Below, piece after piece: positions 7,417 through 16,052 of a DNA stretch of 64,000 nucleotides (within the stretch, counting starts at the first letter, position 1; each line of letters begins with the position of its first letter). This DNA comes from Mucilaginibacter sp. OK283 (lineage in GTDB: Bacteria > Bacteroidota > Bacteroidia > Sphingobacteriales > Sphingobacteriaceae). The translations under genes and the position numbers were made by a program. The stretch is from the NCBI RefSeq assembly GCF_900110415.1, contig NZ_FODR01000006.1:62001-126000 (forward strand), read 5' to 3'. The notes below the pieces were generated by a model. That model did no database searches, was not told where the DNA came from, and saw only the letters and a list, made by a program, of their open reading frames with translations.

Positions 7417-10149
7417 ATGAAACGTATTTTACTTTTTTTATTTGCTGTTTTGCCGGCGATTTGCATGGCGCAAAAACCTGTTGTTGAAAGCCTGACCGCC
7501 GAATATTTAACCAACCCGATAGGTATCGATATCAGCCATCCGCGGTTGAGCTGGAAAATTAATACCGCGCAAAGGAATACTTTACAGCAAGCCTATACTA
7601 TTGTTGTTGCTACTGAGGCATCATTCTCGTCGTCCAAAACTGTTTGGAATACGGGCAAGGTAGCATCCGATTCATCGGTATTTGTTACTTATAATGGAGT
7701 TGCGCTAAAATCGGCGACACGCTACTATTGGCGGGTAAAAGTATGGGATAACCACGGCAATACATCTGCCTGGAGCAAACCCGCTTATTTTGAAACAGGA
7801 TTGTTTAACGCCGCCGACTGGACGGCCAGTTGGGTGCAACCCAAGCAGGATAGCTCACGCAAAATGCCTGCAGTTATGTTACGCAAGCAATTTTCGGCAT
7901 CTAAAAAAGTGATATCGGCCCGGGTTTATGCTACCGCCCACGGGGTGTATGAGTTATATCTTAACGGCCGCAAAATAGGTAACCAGGTACTTACACCCGG
8001 CTGGACCGAGTATAAAAAACGCCTGCAATATCAGGTTTATGATGTTACCACGATGCTGCAGCCCGGCGATAACGTAATTGGTGCCATGATTGGCGACGGC
8101 TGGTTTAAAGGCACGATAGCTTACATGAACAGCTGGGGTTTCTGGGGTAAAAACCTTGCCTTGTTATGCCAGTTACAAATAACTTATGCCGATGGGACTA
8201 TCGAGAATATAAACTCAGATGGCTCATGGAAAGGTACCCAAAACGGGCCGGTAACGCTTAACGGCATTTACGATGGTGAAAATTATGATGCCCGTAAAGA
8301 AATAACCGGCTGGAATAAGAAAGGGTTTGATGATGCAGCATGGTTGCCGGTTGATGTTGTTAACAATATCACAAAAGCCACATTGGTTGGGGTACAAAGT
8401 GTGCCTGTACACCAAATTGCCGAACTGAAGCCCATAGCGATTTTTAAAAGCCCTAAAGGAACCCAAATTATTGATTTTGGCCAGGATATGACCGGCTGGA
8501 TAAGGATGAAAGTGAGTGGGCCCGCAGGAAAAACAGTTACCATAAGGCATGCCGAAGTGTTGGATAAGTTTGGTGAGTTTTATACAGCCAACCTGCGCAA
8601 TGCCACGGCAACTATTAACTATACGCTTAAGGGCGATGGCGTGGAAATATTTGAGCCGCACTTTACGTTTATGGGTTTTAGATATATTGCTGTAGAAGGT
8701 TTCCCGGGCGAGATTAAGCCGGAGAGTTTTACGGCTGTTGTAATACACTCAGATATGGCTGTTACCGGGCAGTTTACCTGTTCAGATACCATGATTAACA
8801 AGTTACAGCACAATATTCAGTGGGGGCAAAAAGGTAATTTTTTAGATATTCCTACAGATTGCCCGCAGCGCGATGAACGATTGGGCTGGACAGGCGACGC
8901 ACAGGTTTTTTCGCGCACGGCAGCATTTAACATGAATGTAGGGCCATTTTTTGCCAAATGGATGAAAGATGTAGCAGCCGACCAGTTCCCGGATGGCGGA
9001 GTGCCTTTTGTGGTGCCAGATGTTTTACAAACTAACCGTGCCACATCGGCAGGCTGGGGCGATGTGGCCGTTATTGTTCCCTGGACAATGTACCAGGTTT
9101 ATGCAGATAAACGCATTTTGCAAACCCAATATCCCAGCATGAAAGCGTATGTTGATAAGATCATCAAAAAAGCGGGCGATAATTACATTTGGCGGGGAGG
9201 TAGTGTTTTTGGTGATTGGTTGTTTTACCGTCCCGGCATCTATGATTTTTCGGAGCCAAACGGTTATACCAACCCTGATATGATTGCTACGGCTTTTTAT
9301 GCGTATTCGGCAAAATTACTTAGCCAGGCCGCGGGTGCTATAGGCAACACCGCCGACGAAAAGAAATACAATGATGTGTTTGAAAGTGTGAAAAAGGCAT
9401 TCATCCATAATTATATGACCCCCACAGGGCGCATTTTTGCCGATTCGCAAACAGGCTATGTGCTGGCATTGAAATTTAACCTGGTGCCCGATAGTTTAAA
9501 AAGCAGGGCAGCGGCTTACCTTGTTGAGGATGTACGCAGCCGGAACAACCACCTTTCAACCGGGTTTTTAGGTACGCCTTACCTGTGCCAGGTGTTATCG
9601 CAAAATGGGTATACCAATGTGGCTTATGACCTGTTATTGCAAAAAACGTATCCATCATGGCTATACCCTGTAAAAATGGGTGCTACTACCATTTGGGAGC
9701 GTTGGGATGGTATTAAAACCGACAGTACTTTCCAGGATAAAAGCATGAACTCCTTTAATCACTATTCGTACGGTGCCGTTGGCGATTGGATGTACCAGCA
9801 TGTTACCGGCCTGCAAATTGGTAAACCGGGCTATAAGAATATAGTATTGAAACCCGAACCCGGCCGCCAGTTTACCTTTGCCAAAGCAACTTTTGAAACC
9901 ATGTATGGTCAGCTGCTTTCTGAGTGGGAAGTTAAAGATGGCATCATGCGCATCCATGTTAAAATTCCTGCTAATACCACAGCAGGGCTAACACTGCCAC
10001 AGGCACATTCCGAAGATGTAAAACAAGATGGTAAACCGCTGGCAGGTGCCAGTGACGATGCAAACGGCACAACAGTACATTTAGGATCAGGCGATTATAC
10101 ATTTAACTACCCTTGGGTTGTGTTAAAAGATAAAGTTGCCGCTAAATAA
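7417..10149 (+). CDS. Secreted alpha-L-rhamnosidase, GH78
   Basis: 910 aa with a signal peptide (MKRILLFLFAVLPAICMAQ). Order: an N-terminal Fn3-like domain (residues about 20-130, KPVVESLTAEYLTNPIGID), a jelly-roll rhamnose-binding-type domain, the (alpha/alpha)6 catalytic barrel with DCPQRDERLGWTGDAQ at about 475-495 (the acidic residues of this motif are the catalytic region in GH78), TTIWERWDG at about 757-765, and a C-terminal beta domain. The length is usual for the family. It would release terminal L-rhamnose in the periplasm or outside the cell and probably forms a pair with the deacetylase upstream. Confidence 0.93.
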   Translation: MKRILLFLFAVLPAICMAQKPVVESLTAEYLTNPIGIDISHPRLSWKINTAQRNTLQQAYTIVVATEASFSSSKTVWNTGKVASDSSVFVTYNGVALKSATRYYWRVKVWDNHGNTSAWSKPAYFETGLFNAADWTASWVQPKQDSSRKMPAVMLRKQFSASKKVISARVYATAHGVYELYLNGRKIGNQVLTPGWTEYKKRLQYQVYDVTTMLQPGDNVIGAMIGDGWFKGTIAYMNSWGFWGKNLALLCQLQITYADGTIENINSDGSWKGTQNGPVTLNGIYDGENYDARKEITGWNKKGFDDAAWLPVDVVNNITKATLVGVQSVPVHQIAELKPIAIFKSPKGTQIIDFGQDMTGWIRMKVSGPAGKTVTIRHAEVLDKFGEFYTANLRNATATINYTLKGDGVEIFEPHFTFMGFRYIAVEGFPGEIKPESFTAVVIHSDMAVTGQFTCSDTMINKLQHNIQWGQKGNFLDIPTDCPQRDERLGWTGDAQVFSRTAAFNMNVGPFFAKWMKDVAADQFPDGGVPFVVPDVLQTNRATSAGWGDVAVIVPWTMYQVYADKRILQTQYPSMKAYVDKIIKKAGDNYIWRGGSVFGDWLFYRPGIYDFSEPNGYTNPDMIATAFYAYSAKLLSQAAGAIGNTADEKKYNDVFESVKKAFIHNYMTPTGRIFADSQTGYVLALKFNLVPDSLKSRAAAYLVEDVRSRNNHLSTGFLGTPYLCQVLSQNGYTNVAYDLLLQKTYPSWLYPVKMGATTIWERWDGIKTDSTFQDKSMNSFNHYSYGAVGDWMYQHVTGLQIGKPGYKNIVLKPEPGRQFTFAKATFETMYGQLLSEWEVKDGIMRIHVKIPANTTAGLTLPQAHSEDVKQDGKPLAGASDDANGTTVHLGSGDYTFNYPWVVLKDKVAAK

Positions 10150-10340
10150 AGGGTGATAAATTGTTTTCTGAAGGTGTTTGATTATATTTATTGAAGAATG
10201 TATATGATCAAACACCTAAACTATAAAGGAGTAATGTTACAACTATTCTCCCTTAGAACTATGCAAACTATAACACTTTAAAAAGGTAGACGAATGGTAT
10301 TTTAACAAATGGAGAAAATTAACCGTGATTAGGAATTTTA
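10150..10340. other. Non-coding stretch after the rhamnosidase gene
   Basis: About 190 AT-rich bases with no convincing gene or hairpin. A possible minus-strand reading frame over 10319-10534 has no family resemblance and overlaps the terminator, so I do not annotate it. Confidence 0.6.
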
Positions 10341-10370
10341 TCTAAAAAAACAAAGGGGCAAAAGCCCCTT
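10341..10370 (-). terminator. Terminator of the small secreted protein gene
   Basis: Stem AAGGGGC/GCCCCTT (10353-10359, 10364-10370) with an AAAA loop. Read on the minus strand it is followed by TTTGTTTTTTTAG. It lies 124 bases after the stop of the minus-strand gene. Confidence 0.75.
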
Positions 10371-10493
10371 AATATTTTCGTCGCAGATAGGGAAAGAAGG
10401 ATGCAAATAAATACATCCTTAACCTCGTAAACCAAACATCTCATTAGTAGTAATAGGGTTACAGGGCGTTCTAATGCAACATAAGTTACGAAT

Positions 10494-10751
10494 TTATTTT
10501 TTAGCGAAAGTGATAAGTACCGTGAGTTTACCATTATAAAGGTAATTGGTCATAGTCACAACCTGATATCCTTCAATTTCATGTTTGACTATACAATTAT
10601 TAATTCTACCTAACGGTCCGTTAGGCTCATCTACTGTTACAACATCGAATAACTGGTTTGAGGGCTGGCTCGTTGCAAAAACAGACTTAACACCAAATAC
10701 TGTTAAAACGCAAATTGCGATTGCCGATACAATTAATAATAACTTTTTCAT
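10494..10751 (-). CDS. Small secreted protein, unknown function
   Basis: 85 aa with a signal peptide (MKKLLLIVSAIAICVLTVFGVKSVFA) and a short mature part of about 58 residues ending YNGKLTVLITFAKK. The mature sequence, with EIEGYQVVTMTNYLYNGK, resembles a compact beta-alpha-beta unit, but I do not recognise the family. A promoter-like -33/-7 pair upstream and a terminator downstream support expression as a single gene. Confidence 0.6.
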   Translation of the reverse strand: MKKLLLIVSAIAICVLTVFGVKSVFATSQPSNQLFDVVTVDEPNGPLGRINNCIVKHEIEGYQVVTMTNYLYNGKLTVLITFAKK

Positions 10752-10780
10752 GGGGAAATATGATTAAGGGTTAAAGTATC

Positions 10781-10812
10781 TAAATTTACAACTTTATTTA
10801 CCCATTGTCAAT
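10781..10812 (-). promoter_or_regulatory. Candidate Bacteroidota-type promoter of the small secreted protein
   Basis: On the minus strand ATTG (10809-10812) is separated by 20 bases from TAAATTTA (10781-10788), close to the TTTG / TAnnTTTG consensus and spacing. The start codon lies 29 bases further on. Sequence-only inference. Confidence 0.4.
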
Positions 10813-10887
10813 CCGTTAAAGTGCCTTATTTTGAGATGATTATCTTTGTCTCAGCTTACTTATCATTACCTAAGATTATTATCACTA

Positions 10888-11095
10888 ATAGGATGGTTAG
10901 TAAGCGCCTTAGAGAAAACGAATGATGGGTACACTGCTTTTCATGAAATGAGAGACGGCAGTGTGATATACACCGACGGGGATACGCTGACGGAAACTTT
11001 ACTACTTGCTATTACTTGATAGTTGTGGTTATATTCATGATGAATCGCTGGCAGTTTTTAAAGATTTTATTGAGAATGGTTTGTTGATAGAATAA
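10888..11095 (+). pseudogene. Decayed gene fragment, family unknown
   Basis: One frame reads LEKTNDGYTAFHEMRDG and onward through SVIYTDGDTLTETLLLAIT to a stop near 11020. The next frame continues with LLLLDSCGYIHDESLAVF and KDFIENGLLIE to a TAA at 11093-11095. Both pieces are protein-like and join naturally by one frameshift near 11000-11010, and neither has a good start codon. I read it as the 3' end of a broken gene. No family recognised. Confidence 0.35.
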
Positions 11096-11858
11096 TTTTT
11101 GTTGCCCGGTAAACATCTCGACCGGTCGGTTTTGTGGTTCTATGACGATTTGCATGGGTAACATCGATGTGGTTGCTGATCAGTTTCTAAAGATATATTT
11201 TGTTGACACATCGGGGTTTGTTCAACACGACTTAGAGGCGTAGCCTCGGCCAATCTTGTAGCCACGGGTTTTAACCCGTGGAAAAAAACGACGAAAACAT
11301 TGAGAGCCGTAGGTTCGATCCATATTATCAACAGGTATATATCATCGTTTGAACAAATTGAAAATATCTGGATTTACACCCCAATATGTGCCGTGCCGAT
11401 GGCACTCTTGTTGTGCTTTGGCCAATCATCCCCGGGTTAAAACCCGGGGCTACAATATGTGCCGGGCCGATGGCCCTTAGGAAGCGTTATGTAGAAGTTA
11501 ATTGAAATTGAATAGCCCATACAAAGAGTCATAGATCCGGTTTTATTCAATACACACGCAAAAAGCGGGTAAAGAATAAATTGGTACACCGGAGGATATC
11601 GGGAGGGTGCCGTAAGTGTGTTGGTAAGGTGCTCAAAAGGTATTCAAAGGTGCATCAACGGTACACCAAAAGATGTGTAAAATTTATTTAACTAACTTAT
11701 AATAAGATGTTAATATTTTTTATTATTGCTTAATTAGATATTTAAAACGCTAAAAATGCTGCCGGGTTTTATCAATTAAATGAGTAAAGTTCATCCCTTT
11801 TTTGCATGTTTGTTTCAGTAGATATTCACCACTGTTTTTTGGCTGTATTTGTGCGATT
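11096..11858. repeat. Repeat-rich non-coding zone with an inverted pair of REP-like hairpins
   Basis: Hairpin A at 11262-11281 (CCACGGGTT/AACCCGTGG, preceded by TTGTAG) and hairpin B at 11430-11449 (CCCCGGGTT/AACCCGGGG, followed by CTACAA) are the same element in opposite orientation, flanked by TTGTAGCC on the outer side of each stem. Two direct copies of a 24-base unit (11383-11406 and 11454-11477, AATATGTGCCG(T/G)GCCGATGG) flank hairpin B. No coding capacity was recognised from 11096 to 11858. Around 11620-11680 the words AAGGTGC, AAGGTATTC and AAAAGATG are iterated. Confidence 0.7.
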
Positions 11859-12239
11859 TTAGCCCACTAACTGGTTAAATAGCCTCAACAAGGTTGCCTC
11901 TGCATCCTTGCACAAACCCGGATGTACCTTTGACGATTGCACCACAGTACTACGAGTAGCAGTAAGCCATCTAAAGCGCGAAGCTATATCCAGTTTGGCA
12001 ATGGGGCCGGCATCCGGAGCGCCATGGGCTATTTTTTCAAGCGATTTAACGTTATCTTTAAGGCAATCTATATCCAGGCCGGGTGCAAAAGTCGCTATCC
12101 GGGCTTCATCTATTGATACAATTGCTTTTAAAAATTGCTGTTTTGGGCAATAAAGTATTACGCCAATATTTACAAATTCCTCGCGCTCTACCCTGGGTAC
12201 AACGCGTATTACGGCATACTCAAATAGCTGATCGGGCAT
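11859..12239 (-). CDS. DUF3037 protein, partner of the HipA-like kinase
   Basis: 126 aa, matching the DUF3037 family by its N-terminal signature FEYAVIRVVPRVEREEFVNIG (in pieces: YAVIRVVP, REEFVNIGV) and the downstream HPGLCKDAEATL. No signal peptide or membrane segment, so it is probably cytoplasmic. Its start overlaps the end of the HipA-like gene by 20 bases (12220-12239), a strong sign of coupled translation and joint function. The biochemical role of DUF3037 is not known to me. Confidence 0.85.
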   Translation of the reverse strand: MPDQLFEYAVIRVVPRVEREEFVNIGVILYCPKQQFLKAIVSIDEARIATFAPGLDIDCLKDNVKSLEKIAHGAPDAGPIAKLDIASRFRWLTATRSTVVQSSKVHPGLCKDAEATLLRLFNQLVG

Positions 12240-13014
12240 TTTTAGCTTCGGTTACAAATATTGCCGATAATGCAATACGGGTTAATAAAAATTGCGCGTA
12301 AACTTCCCTGCGCTCGGCCGGTGTTCCGTTTCCTGATTCATCGGTAAGCCAGTCGTCGGGGATTAAATTCACAATGTTGTAGATGCGTTCAGATGTTACA
12401 ATGGACTTAAATTCGGCATCCACCTCATCCAATTCAGATGCCTGCGGAAGCAGTACATGGTCTTTTACCTGCACAAACGGCCTTTTTGCCGATTCCTGCC
12501 AGTTATTCCACGAGTGGTGAAAATAGAGGGCCGCCCCGTGGTCAATAAGCCAAAGTTCCTTGTGCCACATCAGCATATTGGTGTTGCGGGGGGTACGGTC
12601 AACGTTAGTGAGCAGGCAATCAAGCCAAACTATTTTAGATGCCAGTTTAGCATCCAAAGTATTGACAACCGGGTCGTATGTTATAGCGCCCGACAAATAA
12701 TGCAAAGCAAGATTAAGCCCTACGCTGAATTTGAGCAGGTCCTGGATCTCCTCGTCGGCCTCGGAACGGCCGAAGGCTTCATCAAGATTTGCAAACACCA
12801 GTTCGGGTACTTTCAGGCCCAACAGGCGGGCCAATTCCCCGCCAATAAGCTCGGCGATAAGTGCCTTTACGCCCTGGCCGGCCCCGCAGAACTTAAGTAC
12901 ATATAAAAACTCGTCGTCGCCTTCGGCGATAGCCGGCAACGATCCGCCTTCGCGCAGTGGCGTAACATAACGGATCACCTTAATGGTCCGGAGTTGGGGT
13001 GGGTTGTAATTCAT
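12220..13014 (-). CDS. HipA-like kinase-fold protein (HipA_2 type)
   Basis: 264 aa, shorter than HipA proper (about 440 aa) and lacking its N-terminal domain. Kinase-fold landmarks are a Lys in FLYVLKF (K41) and a Glu in AELIG (E55), the catalytic-loop-like TNVDRTPRN with D139 and N144, and the metal-site motif LIDHG with D158. HipA kinases phosphorylate Ser/Thr of target proteins such as glutamyl-tRNA synthetase; this shorter group is uncharacterised as far as I know. It is first in a two-gene unit with DUF3037. Whether it acts as a toxin is unproven; no HipB-like DNA-binding antitoxin is adjacent. Confidence 0.8.
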   Translation of the reverse strand: MNYNPPQLRTIKVIRYVTPLREGGSLPAIAEGDDEFLYVLKFCGAGQGVKALIAELIGGELARLLGLKVPELVFANLDEAFGRSEADEEIQDLLKFSVGLNLALHYLSGAITYDPVVNTLDAKLASKIVWLDCLLTNVDRTPRNTNMLMWHKELWLIDHGAALYFHHSWNNWQESAKRPFVQVKDHVLLPQASELDEVDAEFKSIVTSERIYNIVNLIPDDWLTDESGNGTPAERREVYAQFLLTRIALSAIFVTEAKNARSAI

Positions 13015-13108
13015 TTTTTGGCAGAAAATTAGGGCAAATTTATGAGAAATATGATAGCCTGCATTTTATTTCCGCCATCCCAAAGATAAATCCTATTTTG
13101 GCTGGTAC

Positions 13109-14608
13109 ATGATGCAGGAATATATATTAGGTATTGACATTGGTACCGGCAGCACAAAGGCTGTAGCTGTGGCATTAACGGGCCAGGCATTGGGTGTAAC
13201 CCAACAGCATTACGGAATTGATATTCCCGAACCCGGTTATAGCGAACAGAACCCCTTAATTATCTGGGATGCTTTTGTAAAATGCGTGCAGGAGATAGTG
13301 GTTAAAATAGGGTATGCGCCGCAGGCGTTTAGCTTTAGCAGCGCGATGCATAGCATTATCCCCGTTGATAAAACAGGTACGCCGTTGGCACCCATGATTA
13401 CCTGGGCCGATGCCCGTGCCGAAAATATAGCCCAGGATTTAAGGAACTCGCCAAAAGGGGAGGAGATATACCGCATTACAGGAACGCCAATTCATGCCAT
13501 GTCGCCCTTATGCAAGCTCATTTGGCTGAAAGCAAATAACTCCGGTCTGTTTGCGCAGGCAGATATGTTTATATCGATAAAAGAGTTTATCTGGTTTAAA
13601 CTGTTTAATGATTTCCAAATAGATTATTCTATCGCCTCGGCCACAGGGCTTTTTGATATTTTAAAATTGCAATGGAGCAATGAAGCCTGCCAGCTTGCCG
13701 GTATAACTGCCGATAGATTATCAGAGCCAGTGAATACCACTTATTATAAGGACAATCTTGACGCTGCTACGGCAAACTTGCTGGGCATACCAGCTGATAC
13801 CAAATTTATTATAGGTGCAAGCGATGGCTGCTGCGCAAACCTGGGCAGCCATACTACAGGGCCGGGGGTAGCGGCCCTCACCATTGGTACAAGCGGGGCG
13901 GTACGTATTACCAGCCCGGTGCCTGTTTATAATTACCAGGGCATGACCTTTAACTACCTGCTTAACCAAAACACTTATGTGTGCGGCGGAGCTGTAAATA
14001 ACGGTGGGATTGCGATAAACTGGCTGCTGAAAAACTTTTTACAAAAAAATAATCTAACAGGTGCCGATTATGATGCTTTATTCAATACCATTGAAACAGT
14101 ACCAGCCGGCAGCGACGGCCTTTTATTTTTACCTTATCTATACGGCGAGCGTGCTCCCCTTTGGGACACCAAAACCAGCGGCGCATACTTCAATATTAAG
14201 CCAGGCCATACCCAGGCCCATTTTTTAAGGGCTGCGCTTGAAGGGGTTTGTTTCGCTTTATATGATGTGCTTAAAACGGTTGAGGATGCCTCTGTTGCTA
14301 TTACCCAGGTTAATATAAGCGGTGGTTTTGTAGGTTCGGGCACCTGGACACAGGTACTGGCTGATATTACCGGCAAAAAACTGGTGGTGTTGCAACCTGA
14401 AGACGCATCTGCTGTAGGGGCTGTTTATCTCGCCATGCAAATAATGTATCCCGAAAGTTATGATGAACTAACTCATGTGAATAGTGAAACCATTATAAGA
14501 CCTAAACAGCAGAATCATGAATTGTATAAAAAAAACTTCGTTATTTTTAAAAAGCTTTACCTCGATTTAAAGGATACCATGCACCTGGTTAATAACCTGG
14601 GCATCTGA
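13109..14608 (+). CDS. FGGY-family sugar kinase, gluconokinase-like
   Basis: 499 aa, usual family length. It has the N-terminal phosphate-binding loop GIDIGTGSTKAVAV, the substrate region FSSAMHSIIPVD with ITWADARA (catalytic Asp), the FGGY C-terminal ATP site GGFVGSGTWTQVLADITGK, and a Gly-rich GTSGAVR. The SFSSAMHS and ITWADAR motifs point to gluconokinase rather than xylulokinase. ATP-dependent phosphorylation of a sugar or sugar acid in the cytoplasm is expected. Two consecutive ATGs (13109 and 13112) are possible starts. It diverges from the HipA-like gene across a 94-base gap, with no pathway partner adjacent. Confidence 0.82.
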   Translation: MMQEYILGIDIGTGSTKAVAVALTGQALGVTQQHYGIDIPEPGYSEQNPLIIWDAFVKCVQEIVVKIGYAPQAFSFSSAMHSIIPVDKTGTPLAPMITWADARAENIAQDLRNSPKGEEIYRITGTPIHAMSPLCKLIWLKANNSGLFAQADMFISIKEFIWFKLFNDFQIDYSIASATGLFDILKLQWSNEACQLAGITADRLSEPVNTTYYKDNLDAATANLLGIPADTKFIIGASDGCCANLGSHTTGPGVAALTIGTSGAVRITSPVPVYNYQGMTFNYLLNQNTYVCGGAVNNGGIAINWLLKNFLQKNNLTGADYDALFNTIETVPAGSDGLLFLPYLYGERAPLWDTKTSGAYFNIKPGHTQAHFLRAALEGVCFALYDVLKTVEDASVAITQVNISGGFVGSGTWTQVLADITGKKLVVLQPEDASAVGAVYLAMQIMYPESYDELTHVNSETIIRPKQQNHELYKKNFVIFKKLYLDLKDTMHLVNNLGI

Positions 14609-14678
14609 AAAGGTAAACGTAAAGCATTAAAGTTGCATTAGTGTTTTCTGAAAAAATGAAGTTGAAATGATTGTCCGC

Positions 14679-15314
14679 TTATTTAAAACCCAGCGCTTTG
14701 GTAAAACGATGGCAGCAGTAAACAATAACCGGGGCCGCCAGCACATCCATGGTATAGTGAATATGCTGGATGAGCAGCAGGAACATTAAAATGATAGTGG
14801 CGGCAAGTGCAATGCGTTTATCGTTTTTACGTTCGAGGTTTAAATAAATTAAAAAGAGGGTTGATGTGTGGCCCGAGAAGAAAAGGTCTTTGGTTATTGC
14901 GGCATGCCCGTAAAAGTATCCGGTAAGCGGGTCAATCAAGGGGACAAGCCCCACCGGCGGATCCAGGTTGACGAGGGTTAATGTTATAAAGCGGGCTATA
15001 CATACGAAAATTATAGTCCAAAGGTAGCTTATGCCTATATCCGGTTTGTAAAGTGTCCTGATTGTCATGAGGATACCCATTCCCCATATTAGCGCAAAAA
15101 TTGGTATCGATACGTCAAGCGCAGGCAAATTTGCCAGTACCAAATCATGCAGCACTACGCCATGGCGTTGTTCAATAGCTTTAAAAAAAGAAGGCATCGT
15201 ATTAATTATCGCCACAATAAGCATGGTGCCAATAATAAGCCTTACCCGTTTTAAGCTCGTATTAAACGCGGTTTGCCAGTTAATTTTTATTCTATGTAAC
15301 GTAATCTGGGTCAA
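14679..15314 (-). CDS. PAP2_C / sphingomyelin-synthase-like integral membrane protein
   Basis: 211 aa with about six hydrophobic segments. The C-terminal half carries LFFSGHTSTLF (H149) and HIHYTMDVL (H186 and D190), the His-His-Asp triad of the lipid phosphatase/phosphotransferase fold in the form seen in sphingomyelin synthases (PAP2_C), not in ordinary PAP2 phosphatases. Those enzymes move a phosphorylated head group onto ceramide or remove lipid phosphate. Sphingobacteriaceae make sphingolipids, so a head-group transferase role is plausible but inferred. Single gene. Confidence 0.75.
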   Translation of the reverse strand: MTQITLHRIKINWQTAFNTSLKRVRLIIGTMLIVAIINTMPSFFKAIEQRHGVVLHDLVLANLPALDVSIPIFALIWGMGILMTIRTLYKPDIGISYLWTIIFVCIARFITLTLVNLDPPVGLVPLIDPLTGYFYGHAAITKDLFFSGHTSTLFLIYLNLERKNDKRIALAATIILMFLLLIQHIHYTMDVLAAPVIVYCCHRFTKALGFK

Positions 15315-15414
15315 AATTATATCAGGAAAATGGTTTGCAAAGGTAATTATTGACGCGATTATTAATAATATGTTACACCAATGTTAAAGTTATTGGCAAA
15401 TATAATGCAAATTT

Positions 15415-15446
15415 AAATGCAATTTTGTTGCATTTATTTATATTTG
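15415..15446 (+). promoter_or_regulatory. Zur/Fur-like palindrome overlapping the merC promoter
   Basis: A perfect inverted repeat AAATGCAA-N5-TTGCATTT (15415-15435) sits immediately before a -7 element TATATTTG (15439-15446), only 4 bases before the start codon. A further half-site ATGCAAATTT precedes it. TGCAA/TTGCA palindromes of this size resemble Zn/Fe uptake regulator operators; a binding protein would block transcription here. Regulator identity is inferred. Confidence 0.55.
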
Positions 15447-15450
15447 TGAC

Positions 15451-15843
15451 ATGAATCACCATAAGACTACGGCAAGGATAGATAGGATTGGTATAACAGC
15501 ATCTACGTTATGCGCTATTCATTGTGCGGTTGTGCCGCTTGTTTTTACCGGCCTGCCACTTATTGGCCTGAGTTTTTTGGCGTTGCCGCTGGTGGAGTGG
15601 GGGATGATCATTTTTGCGCTGATGATAGGTTTATACTCAATAGGCTTATCTTACCTGCGCATCCACAGGCGGCCATTGCCGGTAATTTTATTAGTAACCG
15701 GCTTTGCAATTATTATGCTTGGACATGTTTTTTTGAGTGGACGAATGGAGGGTATTATTGTGCCGGCCGGGGGCCTGTTTATAGCGGTAGCTCATTTTAT
15801 TAATTACAGGTGTACGGAGCCGCATCCCAATGTCATAAGTTGA
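15451..15843 (+). CDS. MerC-domain membrane protein
   Basis: 130 aa with four hydrophobic segments. The first carries the metal-binding Cys pair in STLCAIHCAVVP (Cys-x3-Cys spacing), the hallmark of MerC, an inner-membrane mercury/metal transport protein. No merR, merA or merP is nearby. The promoter carries a metal-regulator-like palindrome, so zinc or another transition metal may be the physiological cargo. The very short leader (4 bases after the -7 box) suggests near-leaderless initiation or slightly different promoter use. Confidence 0.8.
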   Translation: MNHHKTTARIDRIGITASTLCAIHCAVVPLVFTGLPLIGLSFLALPLVEWGMIIFALMIGLYSIGLSYLRIHRRPLPVILLVTGFAIIMLGHVFLSGRMEGIIVPAGGLFIAVAHFINYRCTEPHPNVIS

Positions 15844-15852
15844 GGAATTAAG

Positions 15853-15945
15853 GTCGATTTAATATCGAACACTGAATGTCCAATTTCGAATAATGAAGGA
15901 AAACTTCGGTGTTGGACATTCGAAATTCATTATTGTTATACGAGG
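15853..15945. repeat. Intergenic hairpin of GAATGTCCAATTTCGAA words
   Basis: The left arm reads ACTGAATGTCCAATTTCGAA then TAATGAA. After a short GAAAACTTC loop region, the right arm reads TGTTGGACATTCGAAATTCA then TTATT, an imperfect reverse complement. It begins about 10 bases after the merC stop codon. The rest of 15946-16052 holds nothing I can name. Confidence 0.6.
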
Positions 15946-16052
15946 TATTGCATAACTTAATAGCATCCGGGTATCTCCAAAAGGGCGGCATGTTGATTTG
16001 AAGGGACTCGCATATTGTTGCTTCCTACGCTTAGCAAAGGATGGCGTGAAAC

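Noticed and set aside
10319..10534. Minus-strand frame of 71 codons next to the small secreted protein gene
   Set aside because: It overlaps the terminator hairpin, has no protein-like features or family resemblance, and shares sequence with the 3' end of the neighbouring gene.
11096..11858. CRISPR array or insertion sequence
   Set aside because: Only two hairpin copies in opposite orientation, no regular spacing, no transposase gene.
12220..13014. HipA toxin of a HipBA toxin-antitoxin system
   Set aside because: The N-terminal HipA domain and a HipB-type DNA-binding gene are missing; the partner is DUF3037. Kept as an unresolved kinase pair instead.
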